Source of the DNA: Phragmites australis
Taxonomy: Eukaryota > Streptophyta > Magnoliopsida > Poales > Poaceae
Length of the DNA stretch: 64,000 bases
Assembly: GCF_958298935.1 (NCBI RefSeq)
Contig: NC_084942.1
Span: 10,175,501 to 10,239,500 of the forward strand
Direction: 5' to 3'
Part shown: piece after piece, positions 1 to 11,260 of the stretch
Position numbering within the stretch: position 1 is the stretch's first letter
Layout of the letters: every line of letters begins with the position of its first letter
Notes under the pieces: model-generated
Seen by the model: only the letters and a program-made list of their open reading frames with translations
The model's database searches: none
Told to the model about the DNA's origin: nothing
Translations under genes and position numbers: made by a program

Positions 1-149
1 CAGCTGTGCTAAACAGGGTCTTAGGTTTTTCACTTGTGAAAAATCCATTAGTTTATTTCCACTACAAGTTTAGGCCAAATTTCAAAAGGGGACGAACTTT
101 TGCAAAAAAAGCCTATTCACCCACTCTAGGCGATATCATTGTCCTTTCA
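1..149 (+). repeat. 3' end of the 5' LTR
   Basis: This stretch is a slightly diverged copy of 6750-6898. Both share the segment beginning ttcacttgtgaaaaat and both end in tcctttca. The rest of this LTR lies left of the window. Confidence 0.85.
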
Positions 150-151
150 AT

Positions 152-164
152 TGGTATCAAAGCC
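152..164 (+). other. Primer-binding site (tRNA-Met type)
   Basis: TGGTATCAAAGCC sits two bases after the LTR end. It matches the 3' end of initiator methionine tRNA (TGGTATCAGAGCC) except at one position. This is the usual first-strand priming site of plant LTR retrotransposons and fixes the element's + orientation. Confidence 0.8.
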
Positions 165-203
165 AAATCTCTCTTTTAGGGCTTTACCGCATAGAGAATA
201 AAG

Positions 204-2521
204 ATGTTGACTAGTGTATTAGTGCACATAGAACCACTCCTATTAGATGACTCAAATTATTTTGAGTGGAGCACTCACGTGCTTACTATTTTTAGGACTT
301 TGGGTCCTCAAATAGAGCGAGTTGTAGATATGAGTATTTCTCCTCCTAATGATAAATTCATATCATTAGATGAGAAAGAGAAATGCATATATCTCGACTC
401 TCAAGCTACTAATGCTTTATTCAATGCTTTGAGCGAAGATGTATTTGAAACGATATGCCGCTTGAAGATGCTCATCTCATTTAAGGAAAGATATGACAAG
501 CCAAAATGGGATGAGGAAGATCTTCTATCGGAGATGTCGTTTGGAGAGTGCTCTACTTTATCATCACATCATGAAGAACGTCAAATAACTTTCTCTTTTA
601 TCCAAGAGGATGTCACATTGTCATCCACCTCACCAATTGACAAATCCGAGCAAAGTAATGAAATAGTGAGTGTGGTTAGTAAGTATTCAATTCTTCCTTT
701 GCACTTTAACAACACTTGCATTGAAATTTCTATATCTACTAGTGTTGTTAATCCTTGCATATCATCAAGTGCAAATTTGTCTATATATCATGATGATATG
801 GTTCATTGTCCTCATTGTAATACATCTATTTCTATTAGTATTTGTGTGACTAATATTTTGAAGGAAATAGAAGCTTACTTGAGACAAAGCTTAGGTGGAA
901 AGGCCTCAAGGAAAATCAATAAGAGAGGTCCACCTAGGAGAAGATCAAAGATAAATAAGATGTGATATGCATGTCACCAATATGGACATTATAGCTTAGA
1001 TTGTCCTCAACTTGGAAGTGAAGCATATACTTCTCCAAGTTGATCATCTTATCACACAAATTCTCCTATGTGTCTTATGGCAAAAAGATAAAAAGAAATT
1101 GGTAAGTGAGGTTAATAATGTTAATGCTAGTTTTAATACTAGTGATAGTGATGAGTTCAGGTTTGATCTTTTGGACAACAAGGATATGCCTAAAATAATT
1201 AAACTCATGAGTATAATAGAAGGCTAAGAGGAAAACCTCGAGAGGCAAGAGGAATTTCTCATTAAGAAAATTGAAGAACTTAAGGTCTTAAATGTGATAT
1301 ATGAAAACTTTAAGAATCTCATAGTTCTTTATCTAATCAATATGAGAATATTAAAGTTAAGAATATTTCTTTGATTGATAAATTAGATGTTATGCCTCTA
1401 GTAAATTTAGAAATGTCATGTTCTAATTGCAATTATTTATCTAAAGAAAAATCCACTATTTGTCCTATTAATGATGCTTGTGCTTCTAACTCTATTTCTT
1501 GTGTAGCATCTTTAGAGAAAGAAAATGTTGAGCTAAGAACTCAATTTGAAAAGCTTACTAGTAACTATGTGGAACTACAAGAAGATTATGATGAACTCTC
1601 ATGCTCTTATGAAAATCTTGTAGCTTCTCATACCAAGCTAGAGATAGCTTACGAGGTAATTATCATAAAGGTAAAATCATATAAGCCTCGTGTGGATAAT
1701 AGCACATTTTCTTTGCATAATATAGATTTAACATCTGCTAGTCCTAGAAATTCATCTTATGTAAATTCTATATCTAATGATAAATTCTCATTTATTCCTT
1801 GTTTCTCTAACAAGATTGTCTCCTCTAGTTCTATTTGTGAAACTAACCTCATAGAGGAATTTAAGGAGCTCAAGAATCAAGTCACTTCTTTGAAAAAAGA
1901 TTTGACTATATGCTTCAAAGGGAAGACCACTCTAGATGAGATTCTTAAATACCAAAGGCATCCAAAAGATAAGATTGGACTTAGATTGAACTCCAACAAG
2001 AAGAGCGTGTCCAACAATGCTAAGAAGAAGGGTCAAGGTCAAGTGGAGGCCACCACACTCATTACTTGCTTCAAGTGCAAGAAAAGGGGTCATCATGTTT
2101 AGAATTGCCCCTTAAGGAAGAAGAAGAGAACATTGAGCAAGAAACAACAAGACAATAGGTATATGAAGGAAGAAGCTCCTTCATCATCAATAGATCAAGG
2201 AAGTTCTCATCATGATGACAAACACTAAAAGGAGAGGCCCCAAGCTAAGTCAAGATCACACAAGACAAGGGGTCAAGCAAAAGGTCATCAAGATGAGAAG
2301 CCTCAAGTGAAGAGGCTTGGCAGTAAAATATACTATACATGCTACAAGAAGGGACATTTGTCCTCATCATGTCCCCAGCTACCCATTCTAAGCCTCCAAT
2401 TGTCAATAACAATTATTCGCTTAGAAAAGATAGAATTGGCAATGTGTTTGCCAAATTAATTGGTACTCAAATTGGCTTGAAGAATAAAAGGGCTATTTGG
2501 TTACCAACCTATTGTGACTAA
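204..2521 (+). pseudogene. Decayed copia gag with coiled coil and CCHC zinc knuckles
   Basis: The first reading frame (204-965) has the N-terminal layout of plant copia capsid proteins, beginning near LLDDSNYFEWSTHVL. It stops at a TGA inside a zinc knuckle (about 960-1015; residues YACHQYGHYSLDC follow the stop). A second frame (1371-2102) has a long charged coiled-coil segment (about residues 50-95) and ends at another knuckle, CFKCKKRGHH, where a TAG interrupts. A third knuckle-like piece, CYKKGHLSSSC, lies near 2340-2375, followed by a short remnant to 2521. Several stops and frame changes make this a pseudogene. Gag would form the virus-like particle and bind RNA; no pol follows it. Confidence 0.7.
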
Positions 2522-5397
2522 TGTCTTATTACGTTACAATGTTGTGATCAATAGGTGAATTTCTGGAACTTTGCACATATCGAAACATCCGATCATATGG
2601 ATCGGAACATCCGATGTAGTTTTGGGATGTTGTAAAATCTGGTTTTTTACATATATTAGAGCATCTGATTTGTTCTTTAGTTTTCAAAAACTTGGTATTT
2701 TACACATATCAGAACTTCCGATTGAAAAATCAGAATATCTGATGGTCCCAAAAACTTTTGAAGGTTCATAGCCCTTTGCATGTGTAGGTTTGTATCTATG
2801 CCATGTTTTAGGGTTTGTGCTTATACTAGTATGTGTAGACTATATTGCAATCTTGTCATGCTTACATTTTCTTATCCATGCATGTCCTGATTACTTGCTA
2901 AGTGTGCTATAAATTTATCTCTAGCACGTCTATCTTTACTTGCCCACTAGCATGTGTAGGCTATATAACTAGTATAGGTAGGATACATTGCGCATTCATT
3001 TGTTGATTGTGTGGTTTTGGAGCCTTATTCGATTGTAATCATTTCATTGAAATTATATTTGACTCCTAGGAGAAATTAATAGATTATCATATTATGGGGG
3101 AGTATTTTGCTCTGAGCATCTCAAATACCCATAAATTATGAATATTTGAGCAATACCATTTAGAATTGATATAATTGTTTATCTAGCATCTATATGATAT
3201 GTCAAGCTCATATAGAGCTCAATCTCACAAATATCCATTAATTGATCCACATTTGATTTTAAATTGAAACTTAAGATTCTTGGTACTTCTTTAGTGATAT
3301 ACTTAATCTCAAGATCTTATTTAAATCACCTTCTCATTTGTATCAAATCAACTATGGTATTTATGTGTTTACTTGTGATAATTGATTTTGTGAAAAATGC
3401 ATTTAAAGCTTGGTGCTTAATTTCTAAACCCTCTTCACATGCTTCTTTGAAAGAAAGTTGATATATACCCTTTTGCAAATACCATATTGCGATATCTCCA
3501 TATACCATTGTTCTTACAATTGGATACAAGTAGTGATATTTGAGTAAACCTCTCTCAAAATCTCTTAATGGCTAAAAGGTGCATAAAGTTTTCATTTGAC
3601 TTAAATTGGTATATTCTTTCAATGTTTTCAATCTATCAATTGGTACAAATTTCAATTGGTGTCAATTCCATATCAAATCAATATACACCATTTATTAGAG
3701 AGTTTGCTCTATGTGGTGGGATTTTGCTAACCTCTTATGACTCAATGAGTTTAGGGATCAAATTGTACATGAATGAGTTTTAGGTACAATGGAGATGAAT
3801 TGGATGCATTGATTAATCATAATGAGGGTATTTCCAAAGAGAAGATCATTTCAATTGGAATTCATGAAGAAGGTCTTCATCTTTCAATTAATATTTATAA
3901 AAAATCCTCTCCTTCATTTTTAATTGGAATCATAAAGAATGATCATATCAAAGTAAAGCCAAACAAGGATGAATAATGATCTACTACATCAATCCAATGC
4001 CATCTCGATAACTTGTTCTTAATTCATGCATTTAATGTCGTAGATTCAACCTTGTGTAGGTTGTATCATATCATAAAAATAACTTACAAAAATTTATTTT
4101 TCATGCAAGTGCCTAAAAACCTCTTTATTGCAAATATGAGCAAGTTAAAGTAGCATATTTTTGTGGAAAATCTATAATCATATTTATGATTCATCCAGTC
4201 CCAAATGTACAAAAGAATTCATATCAAATTCTTGAGTTGCTCTAATATTCAATATTGATGAGAATGGCAAAATCTTTTGCTTGAGGTTTATAGCCCGCTT
4301 TGAATGGTCTTATTGAACATGTAAGCTTATGAGATATTGACTCTCTGTGATAAACAAAAATTTATTAATATCAACAATTTTGCTATGTTCAAATTTGAGC
4401 CTAATCCATTACACTTGTATTTTGGATATTAATTTTGGACTCATGCTTGACTTGCCTTCATTTGAATTTGTTTCAATTGGCATCTCTTTCATTTGGCATG
4501 CCTTGCATTTTCAATTGGCATCTCTTTCATTTGGTATGCCTTTGATTTTCAATTGATATCTCTTGTAGGTATCTAATTGAAATCTTTTGGAATTTTACTT
4601 AGTATCTCTTGCAAAACCATTTGATATTTTTTTGTATCTTTTGAAATCTCATTCGTCATCTCTTTAAACCCTTTTGATCCATTGTATAGCATGATCTCCT
4701 CACATAGTTCATAATTGGATAAGTGCATTTGGTTTCACTCAAATTATGTGAAATACACGTATCATGGGGAGCTCATACTATATATAGTCATCCATTAGCT
4801 TTCAATGATTCCTTTTGTGGGATATGACTAATGTGCTTCGGGGAGAATTTCTTTTTTACAAATCCTCTCTATTTGGCAAGTCCTCTAAAATTCTTCTATT
4901 TTGGCATTGATGCCAATTGAGGGAGAATTTGTATTTAGATGTTATATTTTAAGAGGGCTTTGCTTGGGGAGTTTTAAAGGCTATGCCTTTGATAAATGAG
5001 GTGAAGGTTTTGCATGCATAAGTTGCATGGTTTTGTTTTGCATTGCATATTCATTTTGACATATGCATTGTCATGCTTACTTCATATGTATAAAGGAAAC
5101 TCCATCTAAAATTTGAGATAAAGAATATATGCAATGATATTCAAAATCCATTCACATATGTATAGATTGTGGGGAGGCTATGTACATATGTTTAGTTCTA
5201 CTAACATCAAAACCTTAGTGGTGTTTGATACTAGTAAAGCTAGTTTTGGTGACCTCAAATGTTTTTGTGATGTTTGATGTTTTCAAAACTTGTTCTTAAT
5301 ATACATTTAATTTTCGGATTAGATGTATAGTGAGAACTTAAAATTTTCAAATCTAGCCATCTAGTGAGATTGTTATCAATTAGCAAAATGGGGAGAT
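2522..5397 (+). other. Gene-less internal region of the copia-type element
   Basis: About 2.9 kb of AT-rich sequence with no recognisable pol domain on either strand. It contains several diverged copies of a self-complementary motif around CGGAACATCCGA (2570-2760) that reappears in the 3' LTR (6545-6660). It also holds a short tandem repeat (about 4470-4562, unit about 45 bases). It ends in a purine-rich tract just before the 3' LTR. Confidence 0.6.
4470..4562 (+). repeat. Short tandem repeat, about 45-bp unit, two copies
   Basis: Two adjacent copies share the segment tcaattggcatctctttcat followed by ttggcatgcctt or ttggtatgcctt. The surrounding sequence repeats looser versions of the same motif. 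No coding role is visible. Confidence 0.5.
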
Positions 5398-6898
5398 TGA
5401 AGGTTTATCTAGCCTCTAAGTGTGGTTTTGGTAATTAATACCAATACCTATGGACTAACAATTATGTTGAGAATTGTTAATAGGTTGTTCCATAGGTGAT
5501 GTATGGAGGATTGAGCATGGATCCATTGAGGAATGCCATGTGACCAAGATAGATGCATCAAGATGAATAAGTGATGCTCATGAGATGAAGGAGAAGATCA
5601 AGAAGATCGACGATAAGCGTGAAGGCTAAATCACTTGTGGAGATTAAGTGACTAAAGGTATGAGATTATCAATTGAGTTTTATGGACTAACCCATGTGCT
5701 ATGTGCTTAAGAGTGAGTGGGGTTAGGTTCCATATGAAGATTGACAATAAAGAATGAAGGCCAAGTCACTTGTGCATATTAAGTGACTTAAGGAATAAAG
5801 TTGTCAATTTGGTTTTATGGGCAAACCCATATGATTTGTGTTTAAGAGTGAGTTGGGATTAGGTTCCATAAGAAGGCATGAGTTGACTTGAGATATTCAA
5901 TATGGAAAGTTGGAAGAGCAAAATCAAGACAAGCTTGGTGCATAACTTTTGGCTAGCTTTGTGGTGCTGAGAAATGGTGTTAGAACTTGGTATTCCACCT
6001 TTGAGAGCTCACCTCCCCTCTCTATCAAGATTTTGTGAGAATCAAGTCTTTGTGGCTTAGTGAGGATAGAGTAAAGTGTGTAAGGTGTGTAGAGCTTGGG
6101 TTGCTCGCACGTGTCGCATTAGTTGCATGTGTTTGAGCACTTGGCGTTGATTGTGCGCAAATTCGGGAGTTTGTTACTCTTGGAGACCACCGTCTCCTAG
6201 ACGGCTCGGTGGTGGATTGCTGGTGATCTCCTCAAGTGAAGATTGTGAGAAGGTCCGGAAGTGGTTGCGGAACTCACCATCTCCAGAGTGGAGGAAGAGT
6301 TGACCATAGTGGAGGTGAGAAGTGCATGTATGCAACCTTATGAGGAAAAGGGTTAAAAAAGACCTGGCTCAAGTGTGACCGAGCTTACTCAACAGAGACG
6401 TAGGATATCGTTGGATATCCGAACTTCGGTAAAAAATCATTTGTCTCAATATTTCCTTACTCTTGTGCATTATCTTGATATCCATACTTGTATGTTTATT
6501 TGTATGTACATTGAGTTAATTTTTTGATATTCAAATCTACTATTTTGCACTGATCAGAAGTTCTGATGAATAGTATTGGAACATCCGATAAACAATACAA
6601 CCAGAACATCCAATGAACAGTGTTGGAACATCCGATGAACAGTAATTTCCGAATTTCCAATTAGAGTTTTGTTGCATATCTTGCTAGATTTGAATAATCT
6701 TTGTCACACCCTAGGATTGTAACATTCACATTTGTTTAGGATGGTTGTGTACTAGTTAAGCCTATCATATTTAGGATTTTCACTTGTGAAAAATCTGTTA
6801 GTTTATTTTCGCTACAAGTTTAGGACAAATTTTAAAAGGGGACGAACTTTTGCAAAATGCCTATTCACCCTCCTATATGCAACATCACTGTCCTTTCA
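5398..6898 (+). repeat. 3' LTR of the copia-type element (1501 bp)
   Basis: It starts TGAAGGTTTATC after the purine tract and ends TCCTTTCA. Its last 149 bases match the partial 5' LTR at the window start. It holds four diverged copies of the (T)GGAACATCCGAT motif at 6545-6660. Confidence 0.8.
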
Positions 6899-7180
6899 AA
6901 TTGCAATGATAAGTAAATATGTGTCATAATCTTATAGAAGCAATATTTCCTTGGATTGTGGATTGTGGCACAATCTGGTCCCAGATTGTGGATTCTGGTA
7001 TGTAGAATTGCCCAATATTATTTTAGATTATGATTTTAGAAGCTAGAATGTACAATCAGAATAAAAAACAAACAGACCCTAACCTAAGAGATATATAGTT
7101 GAGGCGTGGGATGGTAAAATTTAGCACTTTATGTTTGGATGCTCCAAACCACACTAGAATCCCAATCCACAACGGTGTAA
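6899..7180. repeat. Truncated hAT-like MITE debris
   Basis: The segment to about 7080 ends aaaaaacaaacagaccctaa. This matches in reverse complement the outer ends of the two MITEs just downstream, which begin GGGTCTATTTGTTT and GGGCTTGTTTGTTT. Its left half appears to have been cut by the copia insertion ending at 6898. The rest (7080-7180) shows no gene. Confidence 0.45.
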
Positions 7181-7670
7181 GGGTCTATTTGTTTTAGCTG
7201 GAGATTGTGAAAAATATTTTGTAGATTATGGATCGTAAAAAGCTATATTATAAGAACCTGTATTGTAAGGGCTTGTTTGTTTGAGCTTCTGCTTCTGGCT
7301 TTTCTGCTGTCAGAAGTTAGAAACCCAAACAAACGGGATTACTGAAAAGTGGTTTCTGGAAAAGCCAAAAGCCTGCTTTTAAGGAAATAAACTAGAAGCT
7401 AAGAAGCTATCTGAGAGTAGCTTATCTGAGAAGTGCTGTGCTGAGAAGTTAAAATTTATTATTGTAAAAGCCAACAGCTAAAATCTAAAAGCAACTTTTC
7501 AGAAAAGCCAAAAGCAGAAGCCCAAACAAACAGACTCTAAAAACTGGATTGTACAATCTGCAAAAGCTGGTGGAACCCAAATTGTTGGATTGTTACAATC
7601 TAGAGGCTGTATTGTTACAAGCTAGATTGTGATGAGATCCACAACCTACAAACTGAAACAAATATAGCCT
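7181..7670. mobile_element. hAT-like MITE carrying a second MITE
   Basis: The left end GGGTCTATTTGTTTTAGC is roughly inverted at the right end (aaacaaatatagcct). The body repeats variants of 'attgtacaatct'. No protein is encoded. A second, related inverted-repeat element lies inside it at 7269-7537. I could not find a convincing 8-bp target duplication, so the exact ends are approximate. Confidence 0.5.
7269..7537. mobile_element. Inner hAT-like MITE with long inverted ends
   Basis: The left end GGGCTTGTTTGTTTGAGC with the following CTTCTGCTTCTGGCTTTTC is mirrored at the right by gaaaagccaaaagcagaagcccaaacaaac. The near 40-bp terminal inverted repeats and 270-bp length are typical of non-autonomous hAT MITEs of grasses. 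No coding potential. Confidence 0.65.
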
Positions 7671-7700
7671 AACTCTAGACAATTTTTTTATAACAAGCTA

Positions 7701-7951
7701 CTCCCTTTGGTCATAAATATATATCATTTTGAAAAAAGTTCGGTCAAACTTTTAAAACTTTAATTAATAATAGCTTTCAAAATATTTAGTTTGGAAGCCT
7801 TAAATCATATGTGTACATTTGTCTTGAAAACTATTTTCATAATATCACAAATTCAAAGAATTTTATAAATATATTATAATATAAAATAGCAGTCAAAACT
7901 ATATATTGAAGATCATGTCTTATTCAAAACGACATGTATTTATGATCTGAG
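7701..7951. mobile_element. Stowaway MITE (Tc1/mariner type)
   Basis: The element starts CTCCCTTTGGTCATAAATA and ends with the inverted counterpart tatttatgatctgag. It is flanked by TA dinucleotides (7699-7700 and 7952-7953), the Stowaway target duplication. It is 251 bp, AT-rich and non-coding. Confidence 0.85.
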
Positions 7952-8107
7952 TACTATTTTACCAATTATATACAACATTTCACCGTCACCATTTAACGGA
8001 CAAATCAACCATCTTTGTAATACCAGAACATGAAATTTTGAACACAAGGACTTCAATCACCTGAAATTTCAAAAACCGGCAATAAAGTAAAATAAAATCA
8101 CCGCATA

Positions 8108-8112
8108 CATCG
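8108..8112. repeat. Left target-site duplication CATCG
   Basis: CATCG lies directly before the LTR start TGTCAC and recurs at 18541-18545 directly after the other LTR. It marks one insertion event of the 10.4-kb gypsy element. Confidence 0.9.
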
Positions 8113-9927
8113 TGTCACACCCAATTTTAACGGACAAGTTTAACACACATAAGGACATCATAGGTGAAGTAACAAAAGTAATACTTTAACTTACAACCAT
8201 TTACTTCTTACAATAAAAACTTCACATAAACAACTTTAATAACTAAACGACATCATCTAGGTTCCAAAGGATGATAAGGGAAAATCTAGGAAAAATCCTA
8301 ACATAGGTGACTACCCATCATATTGACAGACACTCAATGATATTTTTTAAAACAAAACATTTTAAATCATAGGTTCAAGATGATCAAGGACACTTACCTT
8401 CTCCTTGTTGCTGCTCAGTGTACTCTTGCTCCTGGTCTTGACGTTCCTCAAATTGATCCAGGACGTTGTCGACTAATCGCACAATTATCGGCAAAGCACA
8501 AAAATAAAATATTACTAAGAATAGAGTACAAAACAACAAGACAAAACCTATCTAAAAAGATCTAGCTCAGAGAAATGAATCTAACGGTGCAAGACTCGCT
8601 TAAAACGGAGCTACGATGAAAAAGATACACTAAAAACAAGATTATGATTTATTTTATAAAAGAAAATTAATAATTTGTTATTAACAGAAAGTTTTAGGGA
8701 CCTTTTTGTAAAAATAGAGGGACCTAAGTGTAAAAAGATAGGGCTCTTTTTGTAATTACAGAAAAGTTCAATGGCTAAACTGCAAAATTACCTATTCCCA
8801 GGAATATTTGGAATTATTTTTTTATTGAAAAACACTATTTATTGCATGGCTGCTTACCGGGTACGACTAGGCTGACACATCAGTGAGATCTGCTGGGGTG
8901 GCGCACACGTGGCGATGACATGGCTAGCTGACAGGGCATGGAGGCTGACTGGGATTAAAAGTGTACACGTGGTGCTCTGGTTGGCTGCCAAACTGGTACA
9001 TTTTAGATTTAATTTGGAACACTCAACATAGATCATATGACTGGGCTAAAGGGGATGGCCGGAGGGAACGAACACAGCGGAGCCGAGGGGAAACGTGGTG
9101 GCGCACTCGCTGGAGAACACGCCTGATGGCACTCCACTGCCAGCGGCGACGGTGAGCGGCGGAACAGAAGTAGGAGGGCACGGGGAGTCCGTTTTGGGGC
9201 TTACCGAGGGCAGTGAAGCACTGGAAGAAGGTCGGCGACGATTGGGGCGGTGGTGAAGCTCGATGGGAGGATGGTTCCGGTGGCCAGGAAGCCAAATTGA
9301 CGGATGCAGGAAAGGTTGGTGGATCGGTTGGGTGGCTCAGACAGCACAAAACGGCACTAGGGCAGCTTCGCTGCGAGATCCTCCAAGGCGGCTGCTATGG
9401 CGACAGCGGCCTCGAGATCTCGACGGATTGGGCTTGGGATTCGGCGGGTTTGGCTTGGGAAAAACTAAGGGGATGGTGGTGATTTATATAGGTGGGCGGA
9501 GAAGCTCTCGGGGAGGGTCTGGACTCCATACGGTGGCAGACTCCTCCTCGGATACGGCGGTGTGGCTCGAGTTCGATTCGGAGGCAGAGACGACGACAAA
9601 GGCGGATACCGGAGGCTGGCCGGGAGAGAGAAGGAAGCCCAGAAGGTTTTATGCTTTTCTTTTTTTTCTATTTGATTTCAATTCTAGAAGCTTTTGAATT
9701 TAAACTAAGCACTCAAATTCAAACCCAAAGCCACCAAATAAAAACCAATAAAACAGAGGAGAATCTGTATGCCTAAAAACAGCATGAATGCAAAATATAC
9801 AATATTTCCTATGTCAAATTAGATCCCTTTTTATAAAATAGCATTTAACATTTTGAAATTATTCAAGCTCAAAATAAATTCTAGCAAATTTTATAAATTT
9901 GCAAAAAATGAAAATTAGGGTGTTACA
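8113..9927 (-). repeat. 3' LTR of the Tekay-type element (internally deleted)
   Basis: It aligns with 15522-18540 over its whole length but lacks about 974 bases (right copy about 15699-16672) and about 170 bases (right copy about 18058-18230). The large deletion joins at a shared CTA, consistent with microhomology-mediated loss. The GC-rich stretch at 9020-9700 gives long open frames on both strands, but they are not conserved between the copies and are treated as LTR sequence. Confidence 0.9.
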
Positions 9928-9944
9928 AACCTACCCCTTGGAAT

Positions 9945-10530
9945 GGGGAAATTTGAGATTTTGCCACTCTCATCGTTGGTGCTCGCTAAAATGCCACCGG
10001 TGAACATGACTTTGTTAAAATGCCATTCTCGTTGAGGATCACCTCACTATAATGCCACTATCTCTTTCCTCCCTCAATTTCTTTTCTTTTTCAGCTAAAA
10101 TTAGATCTGGATTGACGAATTTGCCCCTGGCCGAACAGGCCCTTTTATGTGGATCAGCTTGAGATCGTTCTTTTTTAGCTAAATCACATCTTTTTAATCT
10201 AAATCTCGTGCCCAGCTCAAGATTGATTTGCTCTTGTCTACTGTAGCCTCTTATGCTTGAGTTCTTTTAATTCCTAAATGGTTGTTGGGAGCATACAGGA
10301 ACACAAAAACATAGTGACTGAAACAAGGTGACTATGTATTTCAGCCAGGGCAAATTCGTCAATCCAGGTTTGATTTCAGCCGGAAAAGAAAAGAAATTGA
10401 GGGAAAAAAATGGATAGTGGCATTATAAAGAGGTGGGCATCGGCGAGAATGGCATTTTAACAAAGTCATGTTCACCAGTGTCATTTTAGCGAGCGCCAAC
10501 GATGAGAGTGGCAAAATCCCAAATTTCCCC
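9945..10530. mobile_element. Mutator-like MITE with 8-9 bp target duplication
   Basis: The left end GGGGAAATTTGAGATTTTGC is inverted at the right end (gcaaaatcccaaatttcccc). Both arms continue through a segment reading cactctcatcgttgg on the left and its complement on the right, so the inverted repeats exceed 80 bases. Copies of cttggaat(g) flank it at 9937-9945 and 10531-10539. The duplication length and long arms fit a non-autonomous Mutator-like element. It inserted next to the 3' LTR of the gypsy element and is therefore younger than it. Confidence 0.75.
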
Positions 10531-11260
10531 CTTGGAATGAATCTCTCCCTCGAGATTCAGATAGATCGTAGAAAAGATGAGGAAACTCTGTTTTCAGGTC
10601 TTCTTCTCTTTCCCAAGTTGCTTCATCTTCTGAGTGGTGACTCCATTGCACTTTGCACATTGGTATTACTTTTTTTTCTGGTCACTCTTTCTAATCTCTC
10701 AAGAATCTAGACGGGATATTCTGTATAGAAGAGATCTTCCTGAACATCTACTTCTTCCATTGGCAACTTTTCTTCGGGCACTTGAAGACACTTCTTCAAC
10801 TAAGACACATGAAAGACATCATGCACATCTACCATCTGAGGCAGTGACTCCAACTGATAAGCAACTTCTCCTCTTTTATCTAGTATTTTGAAAGGTCCAA
10901 TGAATCTTGGTGATAACTTCCCTTTGACCTTAAATCTACGAAGATCTCTTATGGGCGAAACCTTGAGATAGACAAAATCTCAAATTTCAAACTTTATGTA
11001 GTCTTAACCGGAATGAAGTGAGCAACTTTAGTTAGGCGATCAACTATAACCCATATTGAATCATATCCTCCTTGCGTACGGGGTAAACCGATAATGAAAC
11101 CCGTGCCAATTTCCTCCCATTTCCATTCAGGTACCTTCAAGGGTTGTAGTAATCCTACTGGTCTCTGATGTTCTACTTTGACCTTCTGGCAAGTATCACA
11201 CATGGCTACGTATTCTACAACATCTCTTTTCATTTCATACCACTAGTAGCAATCCTTGAC
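10531..11260 (-). pseudogene. Integrase remnant and chromodomain of the Tekay-type element
   Basis: On the minus strand 11233-10994 encodes the integrase zinc-binding tail and first part of the catalytic core, including CDTCQKVK, PEWKWEEIG and DRLTKVAHFIPVKT. The frame then jumps near 10990 to the C-terminal region (LRRFKVKGKLSPRFIGPF, then a VHDVFHVS-type segment). The rest of the DDE core, with the second Asp and the Glu, is missing. A chromodomain-like stretch (CKVQWSHHSEDEATWERE) lies around 10560-10640 after frame changes. Integrase inserts the cDNA and the chromodomain targets chromatin; this copy cannot integrate. Confidence 0.75.

Larger units (their letters stand above)
1..6898 (+). 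mobile_element. Non-autonomous copia-type LTR retrotransposon (SIRE/Maximus-like), 5' end cut by window
   Basis: The last 149 bases of a 5' LTR at the window start match the end of a full 1.5-kb copy at 5398-6898. Between them lie a primer-binding site, a decayed gag with coiled coil and zinc knuckles, and about 2.9 kb of AT-rich sequence without protease, integrase, reverse transcriptase or RNase H. A purine-rich tract (about 5387-5396) precedes the 3' LTR. The LTRs have TG...CA ends. The gag style and LTR resemble SIRE-type copia elements (family knowledge). The lack of pol makes it a gag-only element that would depend on enzymes from a relative. The left target duplication is outside the window, so it cannot be checked. 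Confidence 0.8.

Noticed and set aside
152..164. tRNA-like sequences (also 15506-15517, 21419-21430, 25963-25970)
   Set aside because: Only the 3' acceptor-end match is present next to LTRs. These are primer-binding sites, not tRNA genes.
9023..9776. Several long open frames on both strands in the left Tekay LTR (and 17494-18311 in the right)
   Set aside because: They lie in GC-rich LTR sequence, are altered by indels between the two LTR copies, and show no recognisable domain.
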